Source: Bacteroidota bacterium | GTDB taxonomy: Bacteria; Bacteroidota; Bacteroidia; Bacteroidales; Prolixibacteraceae | Assembly: GCA_023251435.1 (NCBI GenBank) | Contig: JAHEYU010000027.1 | Coordinates: forward strand, 1-64,000 | Length of the DNA: 64,000 bases | Reading direction: 5' to 3' | Shown here: positions 33,464-43,055 of the stretch, piece after piece | Position numbering within the stretch: the first letter of the stretch is position 1 | How the letters are laid out: every line of letters begins with the position of its first letter | Program-made: the position numbers and the translations under genes | Notes under the pieces: model-generated | Seen by the model: only the letters and a program-made list of their open reading frames with translations | What the model was told of the DNA's origin: nothing | Databases searched by the model: none

Positions 33464-33589
33464 TTAATAAGTCAAACTTTTCAGATATGTCATTGTCTGA
33501 GGTACCTGTTTGGAATAATCCGGACTTTCATCTTCAATGTAATAGTGCTTAATACCCGCTTTTTTTGCTGCCTTCAGATATGATATAAT
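33464..33589 (-). pseudogene. C-terminal stump of a sugar phosphate isomerase/epimerase (TIM barrel)
   Basis: Forty-one codons on the minus strand read YLKAAKKAGIKHYYIEDESP and end VPQTMTYLKSLTY before a TAA stop. This is the recurrent C-terminus of xylose-isomerase-like TIM-barrel proteins, which end with a Lys-rich helix, a KHYY/F-x-E-x-D strand and a final YLK-helix. An in-frame stop precedes it, and the remaining 200-plus residues are absent. Such epimerase-like proteins usually accompany DUF1080 and Gfo/Idh/MocA genes, as here. Confidence 0.7.
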
Positions 33590-33615
33590 TCAGTGGGTTA
33601 AGAAAAACTGCTACG

Positions 33616-34392
33616 TCACTTGTTAATTTCTCTTATTTTAATGTTACGAAAAGAAGTTCTCGGTCCTTCATCCTGCAATAATATATGACCATCCTGAAAC
33701 TCACCCCATCTTTTTAAGTTTGCATATTTACTTTTGGCTAAAAGTTGATAGTATCGTTCACTGCTTTTTTCGATTTCAACAGATTTTATCCCATTTAGCC
33801 AGTGTTCAATGTGATTTCCATCAACAATAATCAGAGCTTCGTTCCACTCTCCCTTCGGCTGAACTTTTACGTTTTGAGGTGCCCGCACTAAATCATATAA
33901 CGAACCGCAAGTTCTGCTGTAATCCGGTTTGTCATAAGGCCAATTTTCGTTATCCAAAATTGCATACTCTAATCCAAGACCATGACCAGGAGATGCTTTA
34001 AGTGACTCATTGACAAAATATTTAATCCCACTATTCCCTTTGTCCGAGATTTTGAATTGACATGCTAATTCAAAACTTCCATATTTCTTAATGGTAATAA
34101 TATCACCTCCTTTCAAAGAGTCTGGCATTTCATTTCCAAGGCATATCAGTTCTCCGTTTTCAATAACCCAGCCTTGAACAGGAAAATCATCTTTGTAAAT
34201 ACCTTTCCACCCGTTAAAAGATTTCCCATCCCAAAGAAGCGTCCAACCAGCTTTGATTTCTTTTTTTGATAAAGTGTTGGATTCCCTGAAAGAAGAATTC
34301 TCTTTTTGAAAAAAGCATGAGATTAATAAAAAGCCAATACTAATTGACACTGTGGCTCGAAATAAATTAGTTCCCGATTTAAGCATCTTCAA
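33616..34392 (-). CDS. DUF1080 (3-keto-disaccharide hydrolase-type) lipoprotein
   Basis: The 258-residue protein has a lipoprotein-like signal (FLLISCFFQ) and one concanavalin-like beta-sandwich of the DUF1080 family. Landmarks are AGWTLLWDGKSFNGWKGIYK, GDIITIKKYGSFELACQFKI, GNSGIKYFVNES, LEYAILDNENWP, WNEALIIVDGNHIEHWLNG and a final ILLQDEGPRTSFRNIKIRE. Members act on 3-keto-glycosides in Bacteroidota. It is a paralogue of the gene at 35908-36609, on the other side of the Gfo/Idh/MocA gene. It ends 27 bases before the epimerase stump. Confidence 0.85.
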   Translation of the reverse strand: MKMLKSGTNLFRATVSISIGFLLISCFFQKENSSFRESNTLSKKEIKAGWTLLWDGKSFNGWKGIYKDDFPVQGWVIENGELICLGNEMPDSLKGGDIITIKKYGSFELACQFKISDKGNSGIKYFVNESLKASPGHGLGLEYAILDNENWPYDKPDYSRTCGSLYDLVRAPQNVKVQPKGEWNEALIIVDGNHIEHWLNGIKSVEIEKSSERYYQLLAKSKYANLKRWGEFQDGHILLQDEGPRTSFRNIKIREINK

Positions 34393-34551
34393 AGAATTGT
34401 TTTAATTTAGATTATTAAAATAAGCAACTCAAAAACAGATTAAACAAATCTGCCAAATTAAAATCAGATACGTACTTTGGTATTTACTCCAAATACATTG
34501 GAAACTTTCCATTCCCAGGTAGGTCTTGTTTTTTTCTAACAGTAGAATAAC
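34393..34551. other. Gap between the DUF1080 and Gfo/Idh/MocA genes
   Basis: This 159-base stretch is AT-rich and contains no recognisable gene. No convincing hairpin was found. Confidence 0.4.
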
Positions 34552-35898
34552 TTAAATTTTCGGTTCCCATCCTTTCTCGTATTCACGTCCCCATAGTTTT
34601 TGGGCTTCAGAGTCGCCGATAATGTGACCATTTTTGGGATCTATTTTAAGATCACGTCCTACGCGCCAGGAAATATTTCCCAATTGCATCGCGGTTATGC
34701 TCTTATGTCCTAATTCAACATCACAGTTTGGACGTCGGTTATTTCTTATTGCATCTAAAAAGTCGGCAACATGAAGGCTATCCATTCCTAAACTCGGGCT
34801 GGCAGTATTACGGCCATCAAGAGCACTTTCTTCAATAAGCGATTTTACTTCGTTAATCAGCTTGCCATCATTGTCATACACCTTATAACTATCTCCACCG
34901 GTATCTAAGCTTCCTTTTTCACCGTAGAAAATAATGCCACGATCTGCACCTTCAATGGCTCTTCCATTCGAACTCCTGCATTCCCACATCAATGAGACAC
35001 GTCCAGGATAATCCATGGTTATTATTTGAGTATCGGGAGTTTCCCAGTCGTCTTTGTAATGGTATCTACCTCCCACCGAAGTCACCCGGGTTGGGAACTC
35101 TACGCCTAGCCCCCAGCGGGCAACATCAACTTCATGTGTTCCATTATTCAAGGCTTCGCCAGTACCATAATTCCATAACCAATGCCAATTATAGTGAATC
35201 AATTCTTCCTGATAAGTAGCACGTGGCGCAGGACCTTGCCACAGTTCATAGTCGAGCCAGGAAGGTACGGTTCCGGGTTTCAGAAACAATGATTTGCGTT
35301 TATTCGTGTACCAGGTTTTTGCCAGATAAACACGGCCGATAATTCCATTATGCAATTGTTCGATTCCTTGTGTAAGTATTGGTGCCGAACGACGTTGTGC
35401 TCCCATCTGTACAACGCGGTCATATTTTCGTGCAGCAGCAATAGCCATTTCGCCTTCTCTCGGATTATGAGATAATGGTTTTTCAACATACACATGCTTT
35501 CCGGCCTGACAACCCATAATAGTGAGTGGTGCATGCCAATGATCAGGAGTCGCAATGTATATCGCGTCTATTGATTTGTCTTCCAATACTTTGCGACAAT
35601 CGCCTTCTGACTTTGGTGTAGTTGTCTGCCCAGCTTTTAGTACCGAATTGATTGCTTTAGGCATTGTTCTTGAATCAACATCGCAAACACATGACACCTC
35701 TGTATTTTTCTGTTTGGCGATAGTCCCAACCATGCTGTTTCCGCGGCCGTTTAAGCCAATGGCTGCAACATGAATCCTGTCATTTGCTCCAATGATGTTT
35801 TTGTAACTTTTTGCACTAAATCCAAAGGCGGTTCCGCCAATAGCGAGGCCAGCTGAAGTTACAGCAACTTTCTTCATAAAATCACGTCTGTTATCCAT
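34552..35898 (-). CDS. Gfo/Idh/MocA-family oxidoreductase, exported by a Tat-like signal
   Basis: The 448-residue protein has a twin-arginine-like leader (NRRDFMKKVAVTSAGLAIGG) and a Rossmann domain (IHVAAIGLNGRGNSMVGTIA). The family catalytic Lys is in HVYVEKPLSHNPREGEMAI, and the C-terminal sheet domain has LWNYGTGEALNNGTHEVDVA and MEFPTRVTS-like segments. Enzymes of this class bind NAD(P) tightly and oxidise sugar hydroxyls, for example at C3. It sits between two DUF1080 genes and 9 bases after the upstream one, which suggests a 3-keto-sugar pathway in the cell envelope. Confidence 0.88.
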   Translation of the reverse strand: MDNRRDFMKKVAVTSAGLAIGGTAFGFSAKSYKNIIGANDRIHVAAIGLNGRGNSMVGTIAKQKNTEVSCVCDVDSRTMPKAINSVLKAGQTTTPKSEGDCRKVLEDKSIDAIYIATPDHWHAPLTIMGCQAGKHVYVEKPLSHNPREGEMAIAAARKYDRVVQMGAQRRSAPILTQGIEQLHNGIIGRVYLAKTWYTNKRKSLFLKPGTVPSWLDYELWQGPAPRATYQEELIHYNWHWLWNYGTGEALNNGTHEVDVARWGLGVEFPTRVTSVGGRYHYKDDWETPDTQIITMDYPGRVSLMWECRSSNGRAIEGADRGIIFYGEKGSLDTGGDSYKVYDNDGKLINEVKSLIEESALDGRNTASPSLGMDSLHVADFLDAIRNNRRPNCDVELGHKSITAMQLGNISWRVGRDLKIDPKNGHIIGDSEAQKLWGREYEKGWEPKI

Positions 35899-35907
35899 TG
35901 TATTTGT

Positions 35908-36609
35908 TTATAATTTTCTGATTTTAATACTTCTGAAGGAAACAACATCTCCATGATCCTGCAAAAGAATCGGGGCTTTTTCTACTTCAGCAAATCCTTT
36001 TTCATTTTTATATTTACTTTCAGATACCAACTTATTGAATTGATCGCTGTTGCGTTCATATTCCACAACCTTCTTCCCATTGAGCCAATGTTCTACATGT
36101 TTCCCTTTCGAAACAATACGAGCCTGATTCCATTGTCCTGAAGGCATGTTTTTTTTATCTTTTACCGGTGCGATCAAATCATAAAGGCCACCTTGCAAAC
36201 GGTTTCCGTCCTTACCAAGCTTGGCATCCGGGTGCTTTTCATCATCGAGAATTTGGAATTCGCAGCCTAAAGAGGAATTTTTTAGCACAAAATATTTAAT
36301 CCCGCTATTGGCTCCTTCAGCAATCCTAAATTCAAGAGAAAGCTCGAAATCTGAATATTCCTGCTCTGTAACAATATCACCACCCCGACCATTTGATGGG
36401 TCAACTGATATTACTCCGTTTTCAATTTTCCACCCTTTTGATGGAAAACTTTGTCCATCAGCCTTTTTCCAGCCATCGATTGATTTTCCGTCAAAAATTA
36501 AGGTCCAACCCTTTTTAATCTCTTTTGGACTTAACTTGGGCAACTGTGCTGAGACAAAATTTATACTGCAAACAAAGCAAATAAAGACAATTAGTGTTTT
36601 ACTTTTCAT
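35908..36609 (-). CDS. DUF1080 (3-keto-disaccharide hydrolase-type) protein
   Basis: The 233-residue protein has a signal peptide (TLIVFICFVCSINFVSA) and a single DUF1080 domain: KGWTLIFDGKSIDGWKKADG, GGDIVTEQEYSDFELSLEFR, GANSGIKYFVLKN, CEFQILDDEKHPDA, WNQARIVSKGKHVEHWLNGK and ILLQDHGDVVSFRSIKIRKL. It is a paralogue of the protein at 33616-34392. It follows susD after 67 bases and precedes the Gfo/Idh/MocA gene by 9 bases. Confidence 0.88.
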   Translation of the reverse strand: MKSKTLIVFICFVCSINFVSAQLPKLSPKEIKKGWTLIFDGKSIDGWKKADGQSFPSKGWKIENGVISVDPSNGRGGDIVTEQEYSDFELSLEFRIAEGANSGIKYFVLKNSSLGCEFQILDDEKHPDAKLGKDGNRLQGGLYDLIAPVKDKKNMPSGQWNQARIVSKGKHVEHWLNGKKVVEYERNSDQFNKLVSESKYKNEKGFAEVEKAPILLQDHGDVVSFRSIKIRKL

Positions 36610-36676
36610 AATACGATGAGTTTAGTAACAAAAACCGGATGCTCATCTAAAGAAAGAAAGCATCCGGTTATTGCCG

Positions 36677-38245
36677 TTACAATTGTGTATATCCTTTGTT
36701 TTGAATGATTTTACCAGGATTTGACTGCATGACAGTCATCGGGATTGGGTAGATTTGCATATCGTCACTCCAAACAAAAGTACCGTAACCATCAGCAGCC
36801 TGTTCAGCTTTCATTACGTCTTTTGCACGCCCGGTTCTAACCAAATCGAACCAGCGATGATTTTCAAAAGCCAGCTCAACGCGTCGCTCTTTCTCAATTG
36901 CAAACAAAAAAGCTTGATCAGTAGTGAAATCACTAAGCAAATAATCTTTTAAAAGATCGGCAGGCTTTGTAATATTTGGATCACCTGTGGTATTGCGCGC
37001 CCGTTGACGAATTTTGTTTAAATATGATAATGCAGCAGATTTGTCACCGTTGGTGCGAACCAAGGCTTCAGCATGCATAAGGTAAATGTCTGCCAACCGA
37101 AGTTCAATCCAATTATTACCATTATCGGTTCCGCTAGTTGCAATATCATAATATTTAACAACATATTTATCGTTTTCAAAGGCTCCGGTTTTTGCGTTTT
37201 TCCAACCATCACGCATCGAAATATATTTTCTTGGGTCGGCAGGTTCGTATGCTTTTGACATATCTCCGGTAGGAGCATTTACCCCACTTTTATCACCAAC
37301 AAGAACAACTTCCTTATCAGAGAAACGAGGTGCAAAATTATTATTCCATGGGCTTCCAGTCGCACCATTCGGACTTCCCTTTTTATACTGAACTTCAAAT
37401 AAGGATTCTTTGCTGTTCTTTTTTGTTACGTCAAACAAATCTTTATAACTCGTCACCAATGAATATTTAGAATCGTTTATGACTTCCATGAATTTTTGAC
37501 TGGCAAGATTATAATACTCATTACCCTTATTCAACGGCAATCCGGCCATAGTCATATAAACTTTTCCTAATAATCCCTTAGCTCCGCCTTTTGTAACACG
37601 ACCGTTATCGGTTGCACCATAAGTATCGGGAAGATTTTGCTCTGCAAATTTCAAGTCTTCAACAATCAAATCATAAATTTCCTGAAGTGAGGCTCGTTCA
37701 AGTTCATAGGCTTCTACTTGTGAAATCTCCTTGTCAACCTTTATTACGCCTAACATTTGACCGTTGAGTGCAACTCCGCCAAACGTTCTGTTTAACCAGA
37801 AGTACATCAATGCCCTTATGAATTTTGCCTCTGCTTTATATTGGTTTTTTAAATTTTCATTGGTAAAGGTGGCTTGATCAACTCTTCCAATGACAATATT
37901 CGCACGCATGATAACATTATAGCAATTATTCCAACAATCTGTTGGAAAACCGTTTTCTGGCAATAAGGGTGAAGCGAAGTCGTCAATTCCCTTTTCATTT
38001 GCAGGATTACCAGCCAACCATGAATAAGTTGTATTGTCAGAACGAATTTCACCGATGTTAATAAAAGTACTGTTGTAAACAGAACGTAAGTTGCCATAGG
38101 CGGATAAAACCGCTTGGTTCATATCAGCTTGCGTTTTATAGAATCCTTCAGAATTGAGGCTTGAAGGTGGATTTAAGTCGATAAATTCCTGGTTGCAGGA
38201 TACCAGCAAAATCATTCCTGTTAGAAATATGAATATCTTTTTCAT
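36677..38245 (-). CDS. SusD/RagB-family surface glycan-binding lipoprotein
   Basis: The 522-residue protein has a lipoprotein signal (MILLVSCNQ) followed by the SusD N-terminus (FIDLNPPSSLNSEGFYKTQA). TPR-like helices run through the body, including AKFIRALMYFWLNRTFGG. The C-terminal family motif appears as LRLADIYLMHAEALVRTNGD, LNKIRQRARN and KERRVELAFENHRWFDLVRTG. It binds the oligosaccharide on the cell surface and closes over the SusC barrel, encoded 11 bases upstream. Confidence 0.95.
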   Translation of the reverse strand: MKKIFIFLTGMILLVSCNQEFIDLNPPSSLNSEGFYKTQADMNQAVLSAYGNLRSVYNSTFINIGEIRSDNTTYSWLAGNPANEKGIDDFASPLLPENGFPTDCWNNCYNVIMRANIVIGRVDQATFTNENLKNQYKAEAKFIRALMYFWLNRTFGGVALNGQMLGVIKVDKEISQVEAYELERASLQEIYDLIVEDLKFAEQNLPDTYGATDNGRVTKGGAKGLLGKVYMTMAGLPLNKGNEYYNLASQKFMEVINDSKYSLVTSYKDLFDVTKKNSKESLFEVQYKKGSPNGATGSPWNNNFAPRFSDKEVVLVGDKSGVNAPTGDMSKAYEPADPRKYISMRDGWKNAKTGAFENDKYVVKYYDIATSGTDNGNNWIELRLADIYLMHAEALVRTNGDKSAALSYLNKIRQRARNTTGDPNITKPADLLKDYLLSDFTTDQAFLFAIEKERRVELAFENHRWFDLVRTGRAKDVMKAEQAADGYGTFVWSDDMQIYPIPMTVMQSNPGKIIQNKGYTQL

Positions 38246-38256
38246 TTTATAAAAAT

Positions 38257-41200
38257 TTAGAATGTAACATTAACTCCGAAAATCACCGATCTGGCTACAG
38301 GATATCCGAGGTAATCTCCTCCTTTTGATAATCCATCTCCCTGGCTGCTTGTGTCTGGATCGTAGCCCGGGTACTTGGTTAAAGTAAAAAGATTCTGTCC
38401 TGTTAAATATAAGCGCAATCCTTTCATTCTTAAGTTTTGTATCTTATTTGAATCAAAATCATAAGCAAGAGAAAGATTTCGTAACCGCAAATATGATGCA
38501 TCGGTTACCCATGCAGAAGAAGGATCTCTCTGCCATCCGGAAGGAGTTCGTGTAGGCCGAAAATGGATTCCATCTCCAGGTTCATCAACAGAATGCCAGC
38601 GTCCAAGTTGCTCTATCATTCCGTTTCTGTCGCCATGATAGATACCTATCATACGTTTAAAAAAACTGAATAATTGAGTACCGTAAACTCCGGTAAATTG
38701 CACTCCAAGAGTGAAATTTTTGTAAGAAAAATTATTGTTGAATCCAGCAGTAAAAGTCGGATTATTGTCACCAATGATGTCCTTATCGTTCTGATCCATC
38801 TTTTCATCCTTATTTACATCCAGATAACGCCCATCGCCAACTTTATCAATCGGAAGATGAGGATATTTATCCAGTTCATCCTGATTCAAAAATACACCTT
38901 GATAAACATAGCCATAGAAAGAAGCAATCGGATAACCTGGCTTTGTAATGAATGCGTTATTTGCATTGGGTGCACTTCCAAAAATAGGACGTCCATCAGG
39001 TCCAACCTCCAATACTTCGTTTTTATTGAACGAGATGTTGAAATCGCTCGACCATTTAAATTCATTGACTAAATTTCTGGTTGACAACAGAAATTCCATA
39101 CCGCGATTCTGTACTTTCCCCACATTCTGCATTTGGTTCGAATAGCCGGTTATACTTGGAACCGGAACATTAAGTAATAGTTCTAAAGATTGGCTGTCAT
39201 AAAAATCAGCTTCCAGGCGAATCCTGTTTTCAAATAATCCCATGTCGAAGCCAAAATTCAATTGTTTTGTTTTTTCCCATCCCAGATTACTATTTGACAT
39301 TGTGCTTGGGTTCACAGTATTTTGCAATGCATCACCTGTTGGATAGAATCCCGTACCCAGCAAACCGATTGATGAATAATTCCCAATACGGTTATTCCCT
39401 ACAATCCCATAGCTGGCACGAATCTTCAAGTCATTTATGGTCTGAACATTCTTCATGAAATTCTCCTGACTGACTCTCCATCCTATTGATGCTGAAGGAA
39501 ATGATCCCCACTTGTTGTTTTGTCCAAAACGGGAAGATCCATCGGTGCGGAAAGTTGCCGTAAATAAGTATTTGTTGTCATAAGCATAATTAATACGCGA
39601 CAAATAAGAAATCATCGAATATTCCGATAGATCGCTTGTCAGTTGATACATCGTTCCAGCGTTTAGTGTATATATATTGTCATTAGGGAATCCACGGGCT
39701 TCACCAAAACCATGATCGTAGGAATGCTTTTGAGTTGTGTATCCAGCCAAAGCTGTCAGGTTATGTTTTTCTGCAAAAGTTTTCTGATAGGTTACAGTCT
39801 GTTCTATTACCCAATCAATATCAGTCCAACTTTCAACAGTGCCTTGTGCTGGCCGTGGTGCTTTCGATCCATCAAGATCGACAAAGGAAGGTTGATATCG
39901 CTTTTTATTATTTTCCTGTACTCCTCCATTTACGCTTACTTTATAGTTTAAATTGTCTATAATTTCCCATTCCGCGAACAAAATCCCCATCCATCCATTT
40001 CTTCGGCGGAAATCATAAATTTGTTCAGCAATACCTATTGGATTGGCTACATCTCCGGCAAGAATTTCAGGATTTCTTACCATAGAACCATAAGTTCCGT
40101 CAGAATTTTTCAGGGGATAAATCGGAGGTAAATTCAGTGCATACATAATTGGCGCATCTTTACCATTGGCTTGTTCGTTGCTATTTGAAAAATATGCATT
40201 CATATTCATACCTATGTGAATACGATCGTTTATTTGCGAAGATAGACTGGTTCTGAAATTGAAACGATCGTAATCTGTATTGATTGAGATTCCATCCTGC
40301 TGCATATAACTGGCTGAAAATGTATATTGTGTTTTTTCAGTCCCACCACTTAATGAAAGTTCATATTGCTGCATTTTTGCATTTCTGAATAGCAGTTCCT
40401 GCCAATTATTGTCGGGCATTTGTGCAACAGAAGCCGGATCTAAAAAATTGTAAAGCGAACCTGAAGTTCCATCCGGAATTAAATACTGTGTATTCGCACT
40501 TGGATATAATTTTCTTCGACTGTTGGGATCGCTTATGCTATGTGGCGATTTATTGGGATCTGCAGAAATGATTGATGCATCTAACCATGCCTGGTTTCTA
40601 CCATCGTTAAACCATTCCACATACTGATCGCGGTTCATCATATCCACCGTTTTTTCCCGTTGTTGTACACCAGCATACATATTGAAATTAATTAAAGGTG
40701 CACCTGATTTCCCTTTCTTTGTAGTGATGATGACGACTCCGCTAGCTCCCCTTGATCCATAAATAGCAGTTGAAGAAGCATCTTTCAATACCTGAATACT
40801 TTCTATGTCCGAAGGATTTAACAATCGAAAGGCACCACCTTCCATTGGATAGCCATCGACGACATATAGAGGTTCATTTGATTGTGTAATTGATCCCGTA
40901 CCTCTAACTCTGATAGATAAACCTTCTCCTCCTGGCGCACCGTTTATCTGTTGGATTTGCACCCCTGCAACTTGACCAATCAGTGCTTCCCCAAAAGATG
41001 TAACTGCTCTTTCTTTCAGATTATTGGCTGTAACAGAAGCAACAGCACCAGTCAAATCGCTCTTTTTTGATGTACCATAACCAATTGCTACAACTTCATC
41101 AATGCCAACGGTCTCTTCTTCCATCGTTACATTGATACTGGTTTTATTTCCAACGACAATTTCCTGCCCTTTCATTCCAACAAACGAAAAATGCAGTATT

Positions 41201-41745
41201 GCGTTTTCAGGAATATTCGAAATTGAATAGTTTCCATTGGCATCGGTAATTGTGCCATTGGTTGTTCCTTTTACAACCACAGAAACACCGGGTAATGAAC
41301 CTCCATTGGAATCAGTAACTTTCCCGGATATGGATTTCTGCTGCTGCCCGATATTTTCAAGTAAATTGTCATTTATGACATTTTCGTCGGTAATAATTAT
41401 ATACCGGTCAACAATTTTATACTGCAAATCGGCTGCTCCGAGAATTTTGTCCAGAATAGCATTGATAGTCTGGTTGTCAACTTTTAAGGAGATAATTTTT
41501 TCAACATCCAGTTTGGTGCTGTTGTAGGCAAATTTAAACTCCGACAGTGATTCAATTTTCTTGAAGACACTCTCGATGGTGGCATTTTTCGACTCAAACG
41601 ACAACCTGGTTGCCTGCGAGTAGGTAACTGAAGCAAAAGACATCAGCCCCAAAAGAAGTAACAAGAAAGTTAGTTTCATAATGAGTAAATACTTTCGTTC
41701 GGGGATAAAAAAATCCCTGAACAAACATGTTCTGTTTTTTTTCAT
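38257..41745 (-). CDS. SusC/RagA TonB-dependent transporter with STN signalling domain
   Basis: The 1162-residue outer-membrane protein has a signal peptide, an STN domain (about residues 45-115: SFESKNATIESVFKKIESLS) for contact with FecR, and a carboxypeptidase-regulatory-like domain (ISGKVTDSNGGSLPGVSVVV). The plug follows (VAIGYGTSKKSDLTGAVASV, then RVRGTGSITQSNEPLYVVDG, and STAIYGSRGASGVVIITTKK), then a 22-strand barrel with a terminal aromatic residue. The STN domain and the neighbouring FecR and sigma genes indicate substrate-dependent transcription control. It imports glycans together with SusD. Confidence 0.96.
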   Translation of the reverse strand: MKKNRTCLFRDFFIPERKYLLIMKLTFLLLLLGLMSFASVTYSQATRLSFESKNATIESVFKKIESLSEFKFAYNSTKLDVEKIISLKVDNQTINAILDKILGAADLQYKIVDRYIIITDENVINDNLLENIGQQQKSISGKVTDSNGGSLPGVSVVVKGTTNGTITDANGNYSISNIPENAILHFSFVGMKGQEIVVGNKTSINVTMEEETVGIDEVVAIGYGTSKKSDLTGAVASVTANNLKERAVTSFGEALIGQVAGVQIQQINGAPGGEGLSIRVRGTGSITQSNEPLYVVDGYPMEGGAFRLLNPSDIESIQVLKDASSTAIYGSRGASGVVIITTKKGKSGAPLINFNMYAGVQQREKTVDMMNRDQYVEWFNDGRNQAWLDASIISADPNKSPHSISDPNSRRKLYPSANTQYLIPDGTSGSLYNFLDPASVAQMPDNNWQELLFRNAKMQQYELSLSGGTEKTQYTFSASYMQQDGISINTDYDRFNFRTSLSSQINDRIHIGMNMNAYFSNSNEQANGKDAPIMYALNLPPIYPLKNSDGTYGSMVRNPEILAGDVANPIGIAEQIYDFRRRNGWMGILFAEWEIIDNLNYKVSVNGGVQENNKKRYQPSFVDLDGSKAPRPAQGTVESWTDIDWVIEQTVTYQKTFAEKHNLTALAGYTTQKHSYDHGFGEARGFPNDNIYTLNAGTMYQLTSDLSEYSMISYLSRINYAYDNKYLFTATFRTDGSSRFGQNNKWGSFPSASIGWRVSQENFMKNVQTINDLKIRASYGIVGNNRIGNYSSIGLLGTGFYPTGDALQNTVNPSTMSNSNLGWEKTKQLNFGFDMGLFENRIRLEADFYDSQSLELLLNVPVPSITGYSNQMQNVGKVQNRGMEFLLSTRNLVNEFKWSSDFNISFNKNEVLEVGPDGRPIFGSAPNANNAFITKPGYPIASFYGYVYQGVFLNQDELDKYPHLPIDKVGDGRYLDVNKDEKMDQNDKDIIGDNNPTFTAGFNNNFSYKNFTLGVQFTGVYGTQLFSFFKRMIGIYHGDRNGMIEQLGRWHSVDEPGDGIHFRPTRTPSGWQRDPSSAWVTDASYLRLRNLSLAYDFDSNKIQNLRMKGLRLYLTGQNLFTLTKYPGYDPDTSSQGDGLSKGGDYLGYPVARSVIFGVNVTF

Positions 41746-41752
41746 AAATTTG

Positions 41753-41822
41753 ACGTGTTACGTGTTAAACTAAGGTTTGACATTTGAAAGAGCGGTAATT
41801 CTTCGACCAATTATCGCTCTTT
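41753..41822. promoter_or_regulatory. fecR-susC gap: hairpin and ACGTGTT direct repeat
   Basis: AAAGAGCG at 41787-41794 pairs with CGCTCTTT at 41815-41822, with TAATT/AATTA inside the stem. This hairpin overlaps the fecR stop and may end the fecR transcript. Two abutting ACGTGTT copies lie at 41753-41766, 8 bases upstream of susC, in a position suitable for sigma-factor or mRNA control. Confidence 0.5.
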
Positions 41823-42846
41823 ATTTTTTCTGCATATTTTTTTGTTTTGGCGTTAAAATTATTTTCTCTTTATCGTATTTATAATCGACCAACAGGGCCA
41901 GACTTAGTATATCCATCAATCGTTCCAGGCGCTCGCCTTCAAACAATTCGACAGTTAACCTACGGTCGTTAAACAGTTTTTCATCGTAAACCAACTCTAC
42001 ATTGTACCACCGCTCTATTTTCCTAACCAGTTTGCCAAAAGTGTCGTCTTTAAAAAGGAGTTGGTTTTTTTTCCAGCCGTTAATTTCATCCTGCGGAAAG
42101 CGGTTGAGTACCAACTGACGATCAGTTTTCAAATAAACGAACGACTGTCCGGGTTTTACTTCCTTTTCAATTGTTTCGTCAGATGAGTTCGTCATTAACA
42201 GATTTACTTTTCCTTCGAACAGCGAAGTTTCTATCTGATTTTCGTCGGAATATGCTTTCACGTTAAATTTGGTTCCCAATACTTTCACATTTACTCCTGA
42301 AGTATGCACCACAAAAGGCTGGCGCTCATTTTTGCTGACTTCAAAAAAAGCTTCTCCATCCAAATAAATATCGCGCTGGTTTTTACTGAAATTGCCAGGA
42401 TACCTGATTTTCGTATCCGAGTTCAGCCACACTTTGGTACCGTCGGCCAATACGATTTGCGACTTTTGTCCGCGTGGCGCAATGGTTTCAGTATATTGAT
42501 CTGCCGGCTGATCTGCCTGGCTTACCCAATACAGAATTCCCAGTCCGATGATTGGAATCAAAAGAAATGCGGCAATTTTTTGATAGACTTTCAGCATTCT
42601 TGAAACTGAAAACCGGGACTTCATGTGATGTTCTTTCTGATATTCCTGAATTTGGGTGAAGACGGTTTCGATCAAGGTATTTGAATCAACTTCGGCAGAG
42701 GTCGCCCAATTTTGAGCAAGCCAACCTTCAACTTCTGTTTGAGTCTTAGGATCAGAAAGCCATCTTTTTAATTCAGTTAGTTCCTGAATGGAGCATTCCT
42801 TTTCTGCCAGAAACCTGTTTGCTATATTGATAATTCTTTCAGTCAT
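41821..42846 (-). CDS. FecR-family anti-sigma factor
   Basis: The 341-residue inner-membrane protein has an N-terminal cytoplasmic region (about residues 1-85), one membrane helix (about 88-108, IAAFLLIPIIGLGILYWV) and a periplasmic part. The latter contains the FecR domain (VLADGTKVWLNSDTKIRYPG, ERQPFVVHTSGVNVKVLGTK, FNVKAY) and a C-terminal DUF4974 domain (FGKLVRKIERWYNVELVYD). It transmits the SusC STN signal to the sigma factor. The sigma gene is not adjacent: a toxin-antitoxin pair and a repeat lie between. Confidence 0.94.
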   Translation of the reverse strand: MTERIINIANRFLAEKECSIQELTELKRWLSDPKTQTEVEGWLAQNWATSAEVDSNTLIETVFTQIQEYQKEHHMKSRFSVSRMLKVYQKIAAFLLIPIIGLGILYWVSQADQPADQYTETIAPRGQKSQIVLADGTKVWLNSDTKIRYPGNFSKNQRDIYLDGEAFFEVSKNERQPFVVHTSGVNVKVLGTKFNVKAYSDENQIETSLFEGKVNLLMTNSSDETIEKEVKPGQSFVYLKTDRQLVLNRFPQDEINGWKKNQLLFKDDTFGKLVRKIERWYNVELVYDEKLFNDRRLTVELFEGERLERLMDILSLALLVDYKYDKEKIILTPKQKNMQKK

Positions 42847-42926
42847 TTTTAGTGATTTGAAAGTAATACGAGCGAGTTGCGGATTTCCGTGAAGGGGTTT
42901 TGAAAAAAAAGTGTTCAGATAATGGA

Positions 42927-43040
42927 AAAAGTGATCAGTCGCAGTAAACAGTCGCAGTAAACAGTCTCAGTGTTCAGTCTCAGTGATCCAGTATTCAGTT
43001 GGGGTTACTGCCAACTGCGACTGACCACTGCCAACTATTA
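42927..43040. repeat. Word-type repeat (CAGTCGCAGT class) next to the toxin-antitoxin pair
   Basis: AGTCGCAGTAAACAGTCGCA and further CAGTCTCAGTG and CAGTATTCAG words on the left are mirrored by ACTGCCAACTGCGACTGACC and CACTGCCAACT on the right. The unit is 8-10 bases and imperfect. The element fills the gap between fecR and the PIN gene. Confidence 0.65.
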
Positions 43041-43055
43041 GTGTTAGAAAGTATA

